From Kitasatospora azatica KCTC 9699 (GTDB taxonomy: Bacteria; Actinomycetota; Actinomycetes; Streptomycetales; Streptomycetaceae), in contig NZ_JQMO01000003.1 of NCBI RefSeq assembly GCF_000744785.1, forward strand, positions 2,480,001-2,544,000: DNA of 64,000 nucleotides, written 5' to 3'. The notes under the pieces are model-generated. The model searched no databases, had not been told where the DNA came from, and was given only the letters and a program-made list of their open reading frames with translations. Made by a program: the position numbers and the translations under genes. How positions within the stretch are numbered: the stretch's first letter is position 1; every line of letters starts with the position of its first letter. This document shows, piece after piece, positions 55,275 to 64,000 of this stretch.

Positions 55275-55460
55275 TATCACGGTTGACAGCCCAGGGAGGG
55301 TTCAGCGTATGTTCAGCTTCGCGGCCGTCCAACAAAATAGACGGCGGCTCGACGGCGCACGGTCACACGGGGGTTGACCGCGCGCCGTCATCTTTTTCGA
55401 TGGCGACAGCTTCGGTGCATGGCAGCAGCTGTCGCAATCCGCACCTGCGAGGATGGACGG

Positions 55461-56348
55461 GTGACCCAGGCTGCCCCGCGCCCCCGACTCATCGCCACCG
55501 ACCTCGACGGCACCCTGCTGTGCCATGGCGGCACCGTCTCGGCCCGCACCGCCGCCGCACTGGCCGCCGCCGAGCAGGCCGGACTCCAGGTGGTCTTCGT
55601 CACCGGCCGCCCGCCGCGCTGGATGCAGCTGCTGCGCGAGCACATCGGCGGCCACGGCGTGGCGATCTGCTCCAACGGCGGCGCCGTCTACGACGTGCGT
55701 CGCGAGCTGCTGCTGGAGAGCTTCCCGCTGACCCCCGAGACCGCGCGCACGGTGGTCGAGCTGCTGCGCGAGCGACTGCCCGGGACGGCCTTCGCCTTCG
55801 AGTACCCCGGCGGCTTCTCCCGGGAGCCGCACTACGAGGTGCAGATGTGGGGCGACGCGGAGCCGCACACCGTCGCGCCCGCCGAGGAGCTGCTCGCCGA
55901 CGGGCGGCCGACGGCCGGGGACGGCGCCGGCGGGAACGGCGGCGCCGGGGATGGAGCCACCGCCAGCTACAAGATCCTCGCCAAGCACCCCGCGCTGGAC
56001 CCGGACACCTTCCTGGCCACCGCCCGGGCGATCGTCGGCCCGCTGGCCGAGATCACCCGGTCCAGCCCGATCGCGCTGCTGGAGATCAGCGCCCCCGGCG
56101 TCACCAAGGCCAGCACGCTGGCCCGCTGGTGCGCCGAGCAGGGCATCGACCGCACCGAGGTGGTCGCCTTCGGCGACATGCCCAACGACCTGGAGATGCT
56201 CGCCTGGGCCGGCGACTCCTACGCGGTCGCCAACGCGCACCCCGAGGTGCTGGCGGCCGTCGCCCGACACACCGTCAGCAACCAGGAGGACGGCGTCGCC
56301 CTGGTGATCGAGCAGATCGTCAGTTCGCTCAGCCGAACCGCCCGTTGA
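55461..56348 (+). CDS. HAD superfamily (IIB, Cof-type) hydrolase
   Basis: 295 residues. Motif I ATDLDGTLL near residue 12, motif II FVTGRPPRWMQ near 52, and motif IV AFGDMPNDLEML near 236. A Gly/Ala-rich insertion (DGAGGNGGAGDGAT) in the cap is lineage-specific. Paralogous to the HAD gene after serS. GTG 55461 follows GAGGA by 7 bases; longer frames upstream are not credible. Substrate unknown. Confidence 0.87.
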   Translation: MTQAAPRPRLIATDLDGTLLCHGGTVSARTAAALAAAEQAGLQVVFVTGRPPRWMQLLREHIGGHGVAICSNGGAVYDVRRELLLESFPLTPETARTVVELLRERLPGTAFAFEYPGGFSREPHYEVQMWGDAEPHTVAPAEELLADGRPTAGDGAGGNGGAGDGATASYKILAKHPALDPDTFLATARAIVGPLAEITRSSPIALLEISAPGVTKASTLARWCAEQGIDRTEVVAFGDMPNDLEMLAWAGDSYAVANAHPEVLAAVARHTVSNQEDGVALVIEQIVSSLSRTAR

Positions 56349-56349
56349 C

Positions 56350-56739
56350 CTAGGGCCTGTCCGGGAGCGGCAGTTGGCGTTCCAGCAGGGCGACGAACCG
56401 CCGGAAGGCGTTCTGGCAGGTCGCGTAGCGCTCGTAGGCTCGACTGCTGCGGGCCTCGGGCAGGCCGCGCGGCCCCGGGACCACCCAGATCCAGCCGATC
56501 CCCGCCCGGACGTGGGTGATCCGGGCGGTCAGTCCGGCGGCCTCGTCGCGCAGCACGGCAACGGCCCGGTGTGCCTCGTCCGAGCTCTCGAAGACCGGCG
56601 CGGAAACGGCGACGATCCGGCCGTTGGGCGCCTTCAACTGCCACTGGTACCGGCCGTTCGTCGCCCGCTCGATCTGGAAACCGCCCCGGCGGGCCGACGC
56701 CCCCGAGCGCCCCCCATCACCCTGGCCCACGCGGCCCAC
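56350..56739 (-). CDS. DUF1508 (YegP-like) protein
   Basis: 129 residues with start uncertain (GTG 56737-56739). GGFQIERATNGRYQWQLKAPNGRIVAVS and a second strand-helix set match one DUF1508 unit; the family often has two. The C-terminal ERYATCQNAFRRFVALLERQL is a helix with a single Cys. The stop is 1 bp from the convergent HAD stop. Role unknown; DUF1508 proteins are small soluble proteins. Confidence 0.7.
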   Translation of the reverse strand: MGRVGQGDGGRSGASARRGGFQIERATNGRYQWQLKAPNGRIVAVSAPVFESSDEAHRAVAVLRDEAAGLTARITHVRAGIGWIWVVPGPRGLPEARSSRAYERYATCQNAFRRFVALLERQLPLPDRP

Positions 56740-56917
56740 CCACCCCAGTCACCAACCCACGGCCCCCTCAGGCGAACCGTATGTGTGCGGAGCTGGACAC
56801 AGATAGGGCCGACGACCATTCGGCAGGTCTATTGGCCGGGAAGTTCTCCCCCGTTAATCTTGCGCGGATCACCTGACACAGTCCAGGAGTTGACGGACCG
56901 TCGGAAACAGGAATGGC

Positions 56918-58714
56918 TCAGAGCCGGGCCGACCAGCGCACCCTGGTCCCGCGCCGGTCCGGTCCCGGCTCGTGCCAGGCCGCGCCGCCCAGGTTCTCGG
57001 CCCGCCGGCGCAGATTGGCCAGCCCGCTGCGGCGCCCGCCCTCGGGGATGCCCACGCCGTCGTCCGTGACGGTCAGCAGCACCCCGGGCCGGCCGGGCCG
57101 GACCGTCGCCTCCGGGTCGCCGGAGACCGGATGGCCCTGCGGGTCCAGGTAGACGGTGGTGTCCACCTCCACGCTCACCCGCGAGGCCCTGGCGTGCCGG
57201 GCCGTGTTGGAGAGCATCTCGCGCAGTGCGGCGAGCAGTTGACGGGCGGTCGCGTCGCCCACCAGGCTCTCGACCGGGCCGACGAAGGCCATCGAGGGCT
57301 TGAAGCCGAGCGCGGCCGCCGCCTGGCTGCCCTCGCGCAGCACCCGGGTCCGCAGGGTGTCCGGCTCGTCGCCGTGATCGTCGTGCTGGAGGGCGTAGAT
57401 GGTGGTGCGGACCTCCTGGATGGTGGCGTCCAGCTCGTCCACCGCCGTGCCGAGCCGGACCTTGACCTCGGGCACCACGGCTCGGCGGGCCGCGCTCTCC
57501 AGCATCATGCCGGTGGCGAACAGCCGCTGGATCACCAGGTCGTGCAGGTCCCGGGCGATCCGGTCGCGGTCCTGGAAGACCGCCAGGCGCTGCTGGTCGC
57601 GCTGGCCCTCGGCGAGCCGCAGCGCCAGCGCGGCCTGCGAGGCGAAGGTGGCCGCGAGCTGCTTCTCGGACTCGGTGAACGGTCGCGCGCCGCGCTCGCG
57701 CCAGACCACCAGACCGCCCAGCACCCGGCCGGCGGCCACCATCGGCAGTGCCATCGACGGGCCGAAGTTGCGGGCCAGCCGCATCACCAGCTGCGGGTCC
57801 TGGGACATGTCGTCGATGAAGACGCTCTCGCCGTCCCGCAGCTGGGCCGCGTACCCGGCGCCCGGAACCAGCTCGCCGACCACGAACTCGGCGGCCTCGC
57901 CGGAGGCGTGCGAGACCCGCAGTCCCCCGTCGCCGGTCGGCAGCATGATCATCCCGAGCGCGGCGTCCGCCAGCTCCCGCACCTGCTCGGCCGCCACCGC
58001 GAGGGCGGCGTGCGCCTCGTCGGTGGAGAGCAGCGCGGTGGTGACGGCCGCCGCGCCGGCGATCCAGCGCTCCCGGCGGCGGCCCTCCTCGTACAGCCGG
58101 GAGTTCTCGATCGCCACCCCGGCCGCCGCCGCCAGCGCGTGCAGCACCTGCGCGTCCTCCGGTGTGAAGCCGCCGCCGCCGCGCTTCTCGGTCAGGTAGA
58201 TGTTGCCGAAGACCTCGTCCCTGACCCTGATCGGCTCCCCCAGGAAGGAGCGCATCGGCGGATGGTGCGGGGGGAAACCGACCGAGCGCGGGTCCCCGGT
58301 CAGGTCGTCCAGGAGCAGCGGCTCCGGCTTCTCGATCAGCGCGCCCAGGATGCCCCGCCCCGCCGGCAGGTCGCCGATCCGGACCGCCGTCTCGTCGTCG
58401 ATCCCCAGGTGGATGAAGTCGGACAGTCCGTGCCCGTCCGGCGAGATCACCCCGAGCGCCGCGTACCGGGCGTCCACCAGCTCGGCCGCGCCGGCCGCGA
58501 TCCGCTCCAGGGTGGCGTGCAGGTCGAGCCCCGCACCGACCGAGACCACGGCCTCCAGCAGCCGCTGCATCCGGTCGGTGACGGCGGCCGCCGACTGGAG
58601 CCGCTCGGAGACCTCGGTGACCAGGGTGTCGAGGCCCAGCGAGGAGATCTCCGGGACGCGGTGCGGGGGCGGGGTGACGTCGCCCGGGGTGGCGTCGCTC
58701 GGAGTGGGCTCCAT
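56918..58714 (-). CDS. GAF-GAF sensor histidine kinase, DevS/DosS-like
   Basis: 598 residues. GAF-A spans about 55-215, GAF-B 225-370, then HisKA_3 with phospho-acceptor His391 (ARDLHDLVIQRLF) and a HATPase domain with TDDGVGIP and SGLANLRRRAE. In M. tuberculosis DevS the haem ligand lies in GAF-A; the block GFPPHHPPMRSFLGEPIRVRD here (His150/His151) matches it as I remember, so oxygen/NO/redox sensing is likely. It is upstream of, and same-strand as, nothing else; no response regulator is adjacent. The cyd operon is its right-hand neighbour. Leaderless start probable. Confidence 0.85.
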   Translation of the reverse strand: MEPTPSDATPGDVTPPPHRVPEISSLGLDTLVTEVSERLQSAAAVTDRMQRLLEAVVSVGAGLDLHATLERIAAGAAELVDARYAALGVISPDGHGLSDFIHLGIDDETAVRIGDLPAGRGILGALIEKPEPLLLDDLTGDPRSVGFPPHHPPMRSFLGEPIRVRDEVFGNIYLTEKRGGGGFTPEDAQVLHALAAAAGVAIENSRLYEEGRRRERWIAGAAAVTTALLSTDEAHAALAVAAEQVRELADAALGMIMLPTGDGGLRVSHASGEAAEFVVGELVPGAGYAAQLRDGESVFIDDMSQDPQLVMRLARNFGPSMALPMVAAGRVLGGLVVWRERGARPFTESEKQLAATFASQAALALRLAEGQRDQQRLAVFQDRDRIARDLHDLVIQRLFATGMMLESAARRAVVPEVKVRLGTAVDELDATIQEVRTTIYALQHDDHGDEPDTLRTRVLREGSQAAAALGFKPSMAFVGPVESLVGDATARQLLAALREMLSNTARHARASRVSVEVDTTVYLDPQGHPVSGDPEATVRPGRPGVLLTVTDDGVGIPEGGRRSGLANLRRRAENLGGAAWHEPGPDRRGTRVRWSARL

Positions 58715-58721
58715 GTAAGAG

Positions 58722-58727
58722 AGCGTA
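58722..58727 (-). promoter_or_regulatory. -10 box of leaderless kinase promoter
   Basis: TACGCT on the minus strand lies 7 bases before the ATG at 58714, with no ribosome site between. Confidence 0.45.
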
Positions 58728-58789
58728 GTTTGATCTGATTTGTTCCGCCGGGATCCGGCACCGCGGAAGCCGGGCGCGCCTCGAAGCCG

Positions 58790-61700
58790 TCAGCCGACCG
58801 CGGCTTCGAGCCGGTCGCCGGCCCGCTCGCGCTCCCACAGCTCACGCAGCCGACCGTCCTGGCGTGCCGTCAGCTCCGCCCAGCTCCCCCGCTCCGCCAC
58901 CCGACCCGCGTCCAGCACCAGGATCTCGTCCACCGCCGCCTCGGCCAGGCCGGCCAAGCGGTGGGTGATCAGCAGGGTGGCGCGGTCGCTGGTGGCAGCG
59001 AGCAGGTCGGCGGTGAGGGCGTCGGCGGTGCGCAGGTCGAGGTGTTCGGCCGGCTCGTCGAGGATCAGCAGCGGGAAGTCCGCGAGCAGTGCGCGGGCCA
59101 GGGCGAGGCGCTGGCGCTGGCCGCCGGAGAGACGGGCACCGTGCTCGCCGACCATGGTGTCCAGGCCCTCGGGGAGGGTGTGCACCCAGTCGAGCAGGCG
59201 GGCGGCGCCGAGCGCCTCGTGCAGGTCGGTGTCGGTGGCGGTCGGGAGGGCCAGCCGGAGGTTCTCCCGCAGCGAGCTGTCGAAGACGTGGGCGTCCTGG
59301 GCGCACAGGCCGATCGCCCGGCGCACGTCGTCGCCGTCGAGCGCGCGGGTATCCACAGCCTGTGGACGGCCGGCCGCGAGGGTGACGCTGCCCGCCTCCT
59401 GGTCCAGCAGCCGCAGCAGCGTCAGGGCCAGGGTGGTCTTGCCCGAGCCGGACGGGCCGACCACGGCGACCCGGCGGCCGGCGGCCAGGTCGAGGTCGAT
59501 GCCGTCCAGGGCCCAGGACAGCTGCCCGGGGTGACGGGCGCGCAGGCCGCGGACCGCGACCGGGAACGGGTCGGCGGGGAGCGGGGCGGGATAGGGAGGT
59601 CCCCCCGGCCGAAGGCTGGCGGAGGGCTCCGCCACCGGGTCGGGTGTGTCGCAGACCTCGGTGAGCCGCCCGGCGGCGGCCCGGCTGCGCTCACGCACCT
59701 GGACAGCCGCCGGCAGGCCGGCCACCGCCTCGAAGGCGGCGAGCGGAGTGAGGACGAGGACCGCCAGGCAGAGGCCGCCGAGCCGCCCGGCCGCCACCGC
59801 CTGCACGCCGACCAGCGCGCAGCCGGCGACCGTGAGGCCGGTGAGCAGCGCGGTCAGGCCGGCGCCGAGCGCGGTGGTCGCGGCGGAGCGGGCGGCGAGC
59901 GCGGTGAGGTTGCGGTCCGCCGCTCGTACGGCGGCCAGGCGGCGGGGGAGCGCCCCGGCGACGGTGAGCTCGGCGGTACCGGTGCAGGTGTCGACCACCG
60001 CGGTGGCGAGCGCCCCGCGGGCCGGGGCCTGCTGACGCTCCGTCCGGGAGGAGAGCCGGGCGGCGAGCAGCGGTACCCCGGCGCCGGCCAGCAGCAGCCC
60101 GAGCGCGAGCACGACGCCGGCGGCGGGGAGCAGGACCCCGAGCGCGGTGGCGGCGGCGAGCGAGACGGTGACCGCGACGGCGGCGGGCAGCCGCCAGCGC
60201 AGGTACCAGTCCTGCACGGAGTCGACGTCCGCGACCAGCCGGGAGAGCAGGTCGCCCCGCCGGAACGCGGGAAGCGCGGTGGGCGCGAGCCGCTCCAGAC
60301 GCTGGTAGACGGTCACCCGCAGGCTGCCGAGGGTGCGCAGCACCGCGTCGTGCGAGACCAGGCGCTCGGCGTAGCGCAGCGCGCTGCGGCCGACCCCGAA
60401 GGCGCGCACCGCCGTGACGGCCATCATGAGGTAGAGCACCGGCGGCTGCGTCGAAGCCTTGGAGATCAACCACCCCGAGGTCGCCATCAGCGCCACCGCA
60501 CACCCGAGCGCCAGCGAACCGAGCAGGACGGACAGCGCGAACCGACGGCGCGGGCGGCCGGCATCGGCGGTACGGAAGAGCCGGGTGAGCCGCCGCAGGG
60601 GCGAGGAGCCGTCGGCCGCCAGACCGGCCGCCTGATCGGGGGCGGCCACCGGATCGGTCGCCCTGGAGCCGGTCCGGGCGGCCGGGGTGAGCCTCGGGGC
60701 CGGCACGGCGCTGCGGGCGGGTGTGGATGTGGATGTGGGTGTGGGGAGCGGGCCCGGGGCGGGAAGGTGGAGGCGGCTGTCGGCCACGGCGAGCAGGGCG
60801 GGGCGGTGGGCGACCAGGAGGACCGTGCGCGCGGGGTCCGCCGCCAGGGCGCGCACCGCCTGCACCACCGCCGCCTCGCTCGCACCGTCGAGGTTCGCCG
60901 TCGGCTCGTCCAGGAGCAGCAGCGGACGGTCCGTCAGCAGCGCGCGGGCCAGCGCGAGCCGCTGCCGCTGCCCGGCCGACAGCCCGGCGCCGCCCTCCCC
61001 GAGGACCGTGTCCGGAGCGGCGAACGGCAGCGCCTGCGCCGCCGCCAGCGCGGCCCGCACCTCGGCGTCGGTGGCCGAGGGGCGCGCCAGGCGGACGTTC
61101 TCCGCGACCGTCCCCGCGAACAGGTGCGGGTGTTGCGGGACCCAGGCGATCTGCGCGCGCCAGCCGGCCGGGTCGAGCTCGGCGAGGTCGTGGCGCCGGC
61201 CGTCCGCGGCGAGCACGGTCACCGTCCCCGCGTCGGGCCGCACGAACCCCAGCAGCACCGCGAGCAGCGTGCTCTTGCCCGCCCCGCTGGGCCCGGTGAG
61301 CGCGGTGGTGCGGCCGGGCGCCAGGGTGAGCGAGGCGCCCGCGAGGGCCGGTGTGGTCCGTCCCGGGTGGGTGACCGTCACCTCGGAGACCGTCACCGTG
61401 GCCCCCGCCAGCGAGGGCGCCGGCACCGTCCCGACCCGGCCGACCGGCGTCTCCAGTACCGCGAAGACCTCCTCGGCCGCCGCCAGTCCCTCGGCGCTCG
61501 CGTGGTAGAGCGCGCCGACCTGACGCAGCGGCAGGTAGACCTCGGGGGCGAGGACCAGCACCAGCAGCCCGGTCTCCAGGTCGAGCGTCCCGTTCACCAG
61601 CCGGAAGCCGATCGACACCGCGACCAGCGCCACCGACAGGGTGGCGAGCAGTTCCAGCGCGAACGAGGAGACGAAGGCGAGCCGCAGCGTGCGCAGGGTG

Positions 61701-62398
61701 GCCCGCCGGTACTCGTCCGTGATCCGTCGGACGGCCTCGGCCTGTGCCTTGGCCCGGCCGAAGATCTTGAGGGTGGGCAGTCCGCCGACCACGTCCAGGA
61801 AGTGGTGCGAGAGCCGGGCCAGGGAGCGCCACTGGCGGTCCATCCGGCCCTGGGTGGCCCAGCCGATCAGCATCATGAAGAGCGGGATCAGCGGCAGCGT
61901 CCCGGCGATGATCGCCGCGCTCACCCAGTCCGCGCCGACGATCCGGGCGAGCAGCACCACCGGCACCACCACGGCGAGGGCGAGCTGCGGCAGGTACCGC
62001 GAGAAGTAGTCGTCCAGCGCGTCCACACCGCGGGTGGCGAGGGTGGTCAGTTCGCCGGTCCGCCGGCCGGCCAGGTAGCCGGGCCCGAGTGCGGTGGCGT
62101 GCTCGACCAGCCGTCCGCGCAGCCGCGACTTCACCCGGGCCACCGAACGGTGCGCCGCCAGTTCGGTGAGCCAGGCGACCACGGCCCGCCCGACCGCGAC
62201 GGCGGCGAGCAGCGCCAGCGGCAGGGCCAGCGCACCGATCCCCTGCCCGCGTTGGAAGCAGCGCACCACGATCTCGGCGATCAGCGTGGCCTGGCAGAGC
62301 ACCAGGACCGCGCCGGCGCCGCCGAGCAGCACGGAGCCGGCCAGGAAGCGGCGCGCGGCCCGGGCTTCGGCGAGCAGACGGGGATCGACCGGCTTCAT
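58790..62398 (-). CDS. cydDC: Fused thiol-reductant ABC exporter CydDC
   Basis: 1202 residues: CydD (about 1-560) and CydC (about 620-1202) in one chain, each with six helices and an ATPase. First ATPase: Walker A GPSGAGKSTLL, signature LSAGQRQRLALARALL, Walker B LLLLDEPTANLDG. Second: Walker A GPSGSGKTTLA, signature LSGGQRQRLALARALL, Walker B LLILDEPAEHLD. CydDC exports cysteine/glutathione-like thiols (mycothiol context here) needed to assemble cytochrome bd. The fusion is common in streptomycetes. ATG 62396-62398, 10 bp after cydB. The linker has an uneven Pro/Thr/Ser run. Confidence 0.95.
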   Translation of the reverse strand: MKPVDPRLLAEARAARRFLAGSVLLGGAGAVLVLCQATLIAEIVVRCFQRGQGIGALALPLALLAAVAVGRAVVAWLTELAAHRSVARVKSRLRGRLVEHATALGPGYLAGRRTGELTTLATRGVDALDDYFSRYLPQLALAVVVPVVLLARIVGADWVSAAIIAGTLPLIPLFMMLIGWATQGRMDRQWRSLARLSHHFLDVVGGLPTLKIFGRAKAQAEAVRRITDEYRRATLRTLRLAFVSSFALELLATLSVALVAVSIGFRLVNGTLDLETGLLVLVLAPEVYLPLRQVGALYHASAEGLAAAEEVFAVLETPVGRVGTVPAPSLAGATVTVSEVTVTHPGRTTPALAGASLTLAPGRTTALTGPSGAGKSTLLAVLLGFVRPDAGTVTVLAADGRRHDLAELDPAGWRAQIAWVPQHPHLFAGTVAENVRLARPSATDAEVRAALAAAQALPFAAPDTVLGEGGAGLSAGQRQRLALARALLTDRPLLLLDEPTANLDGASEAAVVQAVRALAADPARTVLLVAHRPALLAVADSRLHLPAPGPLPTPTSTSTPARSAVPAPRLTPAARTGSRATDPVAAPDQAAGLAADGSSPLRRLTRLFRTADAGRPRRRFALSVLLGSLALGCAVALMATSGWLISKASTQPPVLYLMMAVTAVRAFGVGRSALRYAERLVSHDAVLRTLGSLRVTVYQRLERLAPTALPAFRRGDLLSRLVADVDSVQDWYLRWRLPAAVAVTVSLAAATALGVLLPAAGVVLALGLLLAGAGVPLLAARLSSRTERQQAPARGALATAVVDTCTGTAELTVAGALPRRLAAVRAADRNLTALAARSAATTALGAGLTALLTGLTVAGCALVGVQAVAAGRLGGLCLAVLVLTPLAAFEAVAGLPAAVQVRERSRAAAGRLTEVCDTPDPVAEPSASLRPGGPPYPAPLPADPFPVAVRGLRARHPGQLSWALDGIDLDLAAGRRVAVVGPSGSGKTTLALTLLRLLDQEAGSVTLAAGRPQAVDTRALDGDDVRRAIGLCAQDAHVFDSSLRENLRLALPTATDTDLHEALGAARLLDWVHTLPEGLDTMVGEHGARLSGGQRQRLALARALLADFPLLILDEPAEHLDLRTADALTADLLAATSDRATLLITHRLAGLAEAAVDEILVLDAGRVAERGSWAELTARQDGRLRELWERERAGDRLEAAVG

Positions 62399-62407
62399 GA
62401 CGCTCCC

Positions 62408-63412
<1,005 letters not shown>

Positions 63413-63431
63413 GTCGGATCAGTCCCCGGGC

Positions 63432-64000
63432 TCAGTAGGCGAAGGCGAGCGGCTGGTCGGCGTCCTCGTCGGAGGACGGGCCGCGCAGCGTCGGATCCTT
63501 GGCGGGCGGGCGTTCCTCGACGTCCGGTCCGGCCTTTGCAAACTTTGCAAGCAGCTTGACCTCGATCACCGCGAGGATCGCGTACAGCACGGTGAAGGTG
63601 ACGAAGGCGCCCACCTGGGTGCCGACGCCGACGTTCGGCGAGACCGAGCTCGCGGTGGTCATCAGCCCGAACACCGACCACGGCTGACGGCCCATCTCGG
63701 TGAAGATCCAGCCGAAGCTGTTGGCGATCAGCGGGAAGCCCATGGTCCAGATGCCGATCCGCCAGCTCCACTTGGTCAGCTGCGGGCCGAGCTCGCGACT
63801 GCGGGTGAGCATCAGGCGCGGCGGTTCGTCCTCGCCGGTGCGGTACTCGGGCGCCAGGAACCGCTTCTTCCGGGTGGTCCAGAGCCCGATCAGACCGGCC
63901 AGGAAGGAGGTCATGCCGAACCCGATCATGAGCCGGAAGCCCCAGTAGGTCACGAAGATGTTGGGGATGTAGTCGGTCGGGTTGCCGCCGTACTTGGCGG
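63432..64000 (-). CDS. cydA: Cytochrome bd oxidase subunit I (5' part outside the window)
   Basis: The C-terminal 189 residues or so are visible: NIFVTYWGFRLMIGFGMTSF and two further helices, with NSFGWIFTEMGRQPWSVFGLM as a CydA hallmark, and a short hydrophilic tail. The haem ligands and Q-loop lie outside. CydA carries haems b558, b595 and d. The codons for LLAKFAKAG (near 63533-63556) are unusually AT-rich for this genome. Expression of cyd operons in streptomycetes is typically redox-controlled by Rex, whose operator would lie beyond 64000. Confidence 0.95.
   Translation of the reverse strand, partial: AKYGGNPTDYIPNIFVTYWGFRLMIGFGMTSFLAGLIGLWTTRKKRFLAPEYRTGEDEPPRLMLTRSRELGPQLTKWSWRIGIWTMGFPLIANSFGWIFTEMGRQPWSVFGLMTTASSVSPNVGVGTQVGAFVTFTVLYAILAVIEVKLLAKFAKAGPDVEERPPAKDPTLRGPSSDEDADQPLAFAY

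Noticed and set aside
63535..63556. TTTGCAAACTTTGCAAG direct repeat as an operator
   Set aside because: It lies inside cydA coding sequence and encodes the AKFAKA stretch; the repeat follows from the peptide repeat and AT-rich codons.

Overview
The window is high-GC actinobacterial chromosome. GTG and TTG starts, 4-nt start/stop overlaps, leaderless -10 boxes lying 6-7 bases before start codons, SARP, LCP, DUF5302 and MAB_1171c family proteins, and the gene order all point to Streptomycetaceae (Streptomyces, Kitasatospora or a relative). I assign no species. The blocks cydA-cydB-cydCD, serS-pheA and dtpA-copCD-PCuAC-sco-ycnI are in my memory a conserved neighbourhood of the Streptomyces core chromosome, moderately near oriC. 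The dense DnaA-box cluster between pheA and serS fits that position.

Region 1 (1-11.5 kb) is housekeeping and regulation: a truncated long acyl-CoA dehydrogenase, an SseB-like protein, a pirin behind a large inverted repeat, two TetR regulators, a PP2C-like protein, a glutaryl-CoA dehydrogenase divergent from its likely TetR regulator, a decayed FtsX-type permease, allantoicase with a LysR gene, and an RsbW-like ATPase. Region 2 (11.7-18 kb) is a copper-handling operon: membrane protein, YcnI, Sco, PCu(A)C, a CopC-CopD fusion and the Tat-exported DyP peroxidase DtpA. DtpA is preceded by a striking chain of tandem mini-ORFs. Region 3 (18-25.8 kb) holds pheA, a 0.5-kb non-coding stretch rich in DnaA boxes, leaderless serS coupled to a HAD phosphatase, an LCP cell-wall ligase, and a GntR regulator with an MFS exporter. 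Region 4 (25.9-33.7 kb) is one long minus-strand block: a two-ATPase/two-permease ABC operon and an overlapping array of four paralogous, single-pass, Pro/Ala-rich membrane proteins.

Region 5 (33.8-51.4 kb) is accessory. It starts with an intact LLM flavin oxidoreductase gene. It continues with a calcium-binding CcbP-like protein, an unrecognised 415-residue protein and a DUF433/DUF5615 toxin-antitoxin pair. Next come two truncated LLM copies that end at the same codon in the same 33-bp sequence. Between these copies lie a GH10-CBM13-GH62 xylanase/arabinofuranosidase and a scrap of a GH74 gene. Then follow a SARP/ATPase/TPR regulator divergent from a hemerythrin gene, a CBM13-GH74 xyloglucanase, and an MFS exporter with its TetR repressor. 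The layout suggests stepwise accretion of DNA at one attachment site inside the LLM gene. Together the enzymes would let the host attack xylan, arabinoxylan and xyloglucan outside the cell.

Region 6 (51.4-64 kb) returns to conserved content: a secreted putative metallopeptidase, the XRE / ImmA-IrrE / MAB_1171c trio, a HAD phosphatase, a DUF1508 protein, a DevS-like GAF-GAF histidine kinase, and the cytochrome bd operon (cydA cut by the window end, cydB, fused cydDC). No tRNA, rRNA, CRISPR array, transposase or integrase was recognised.
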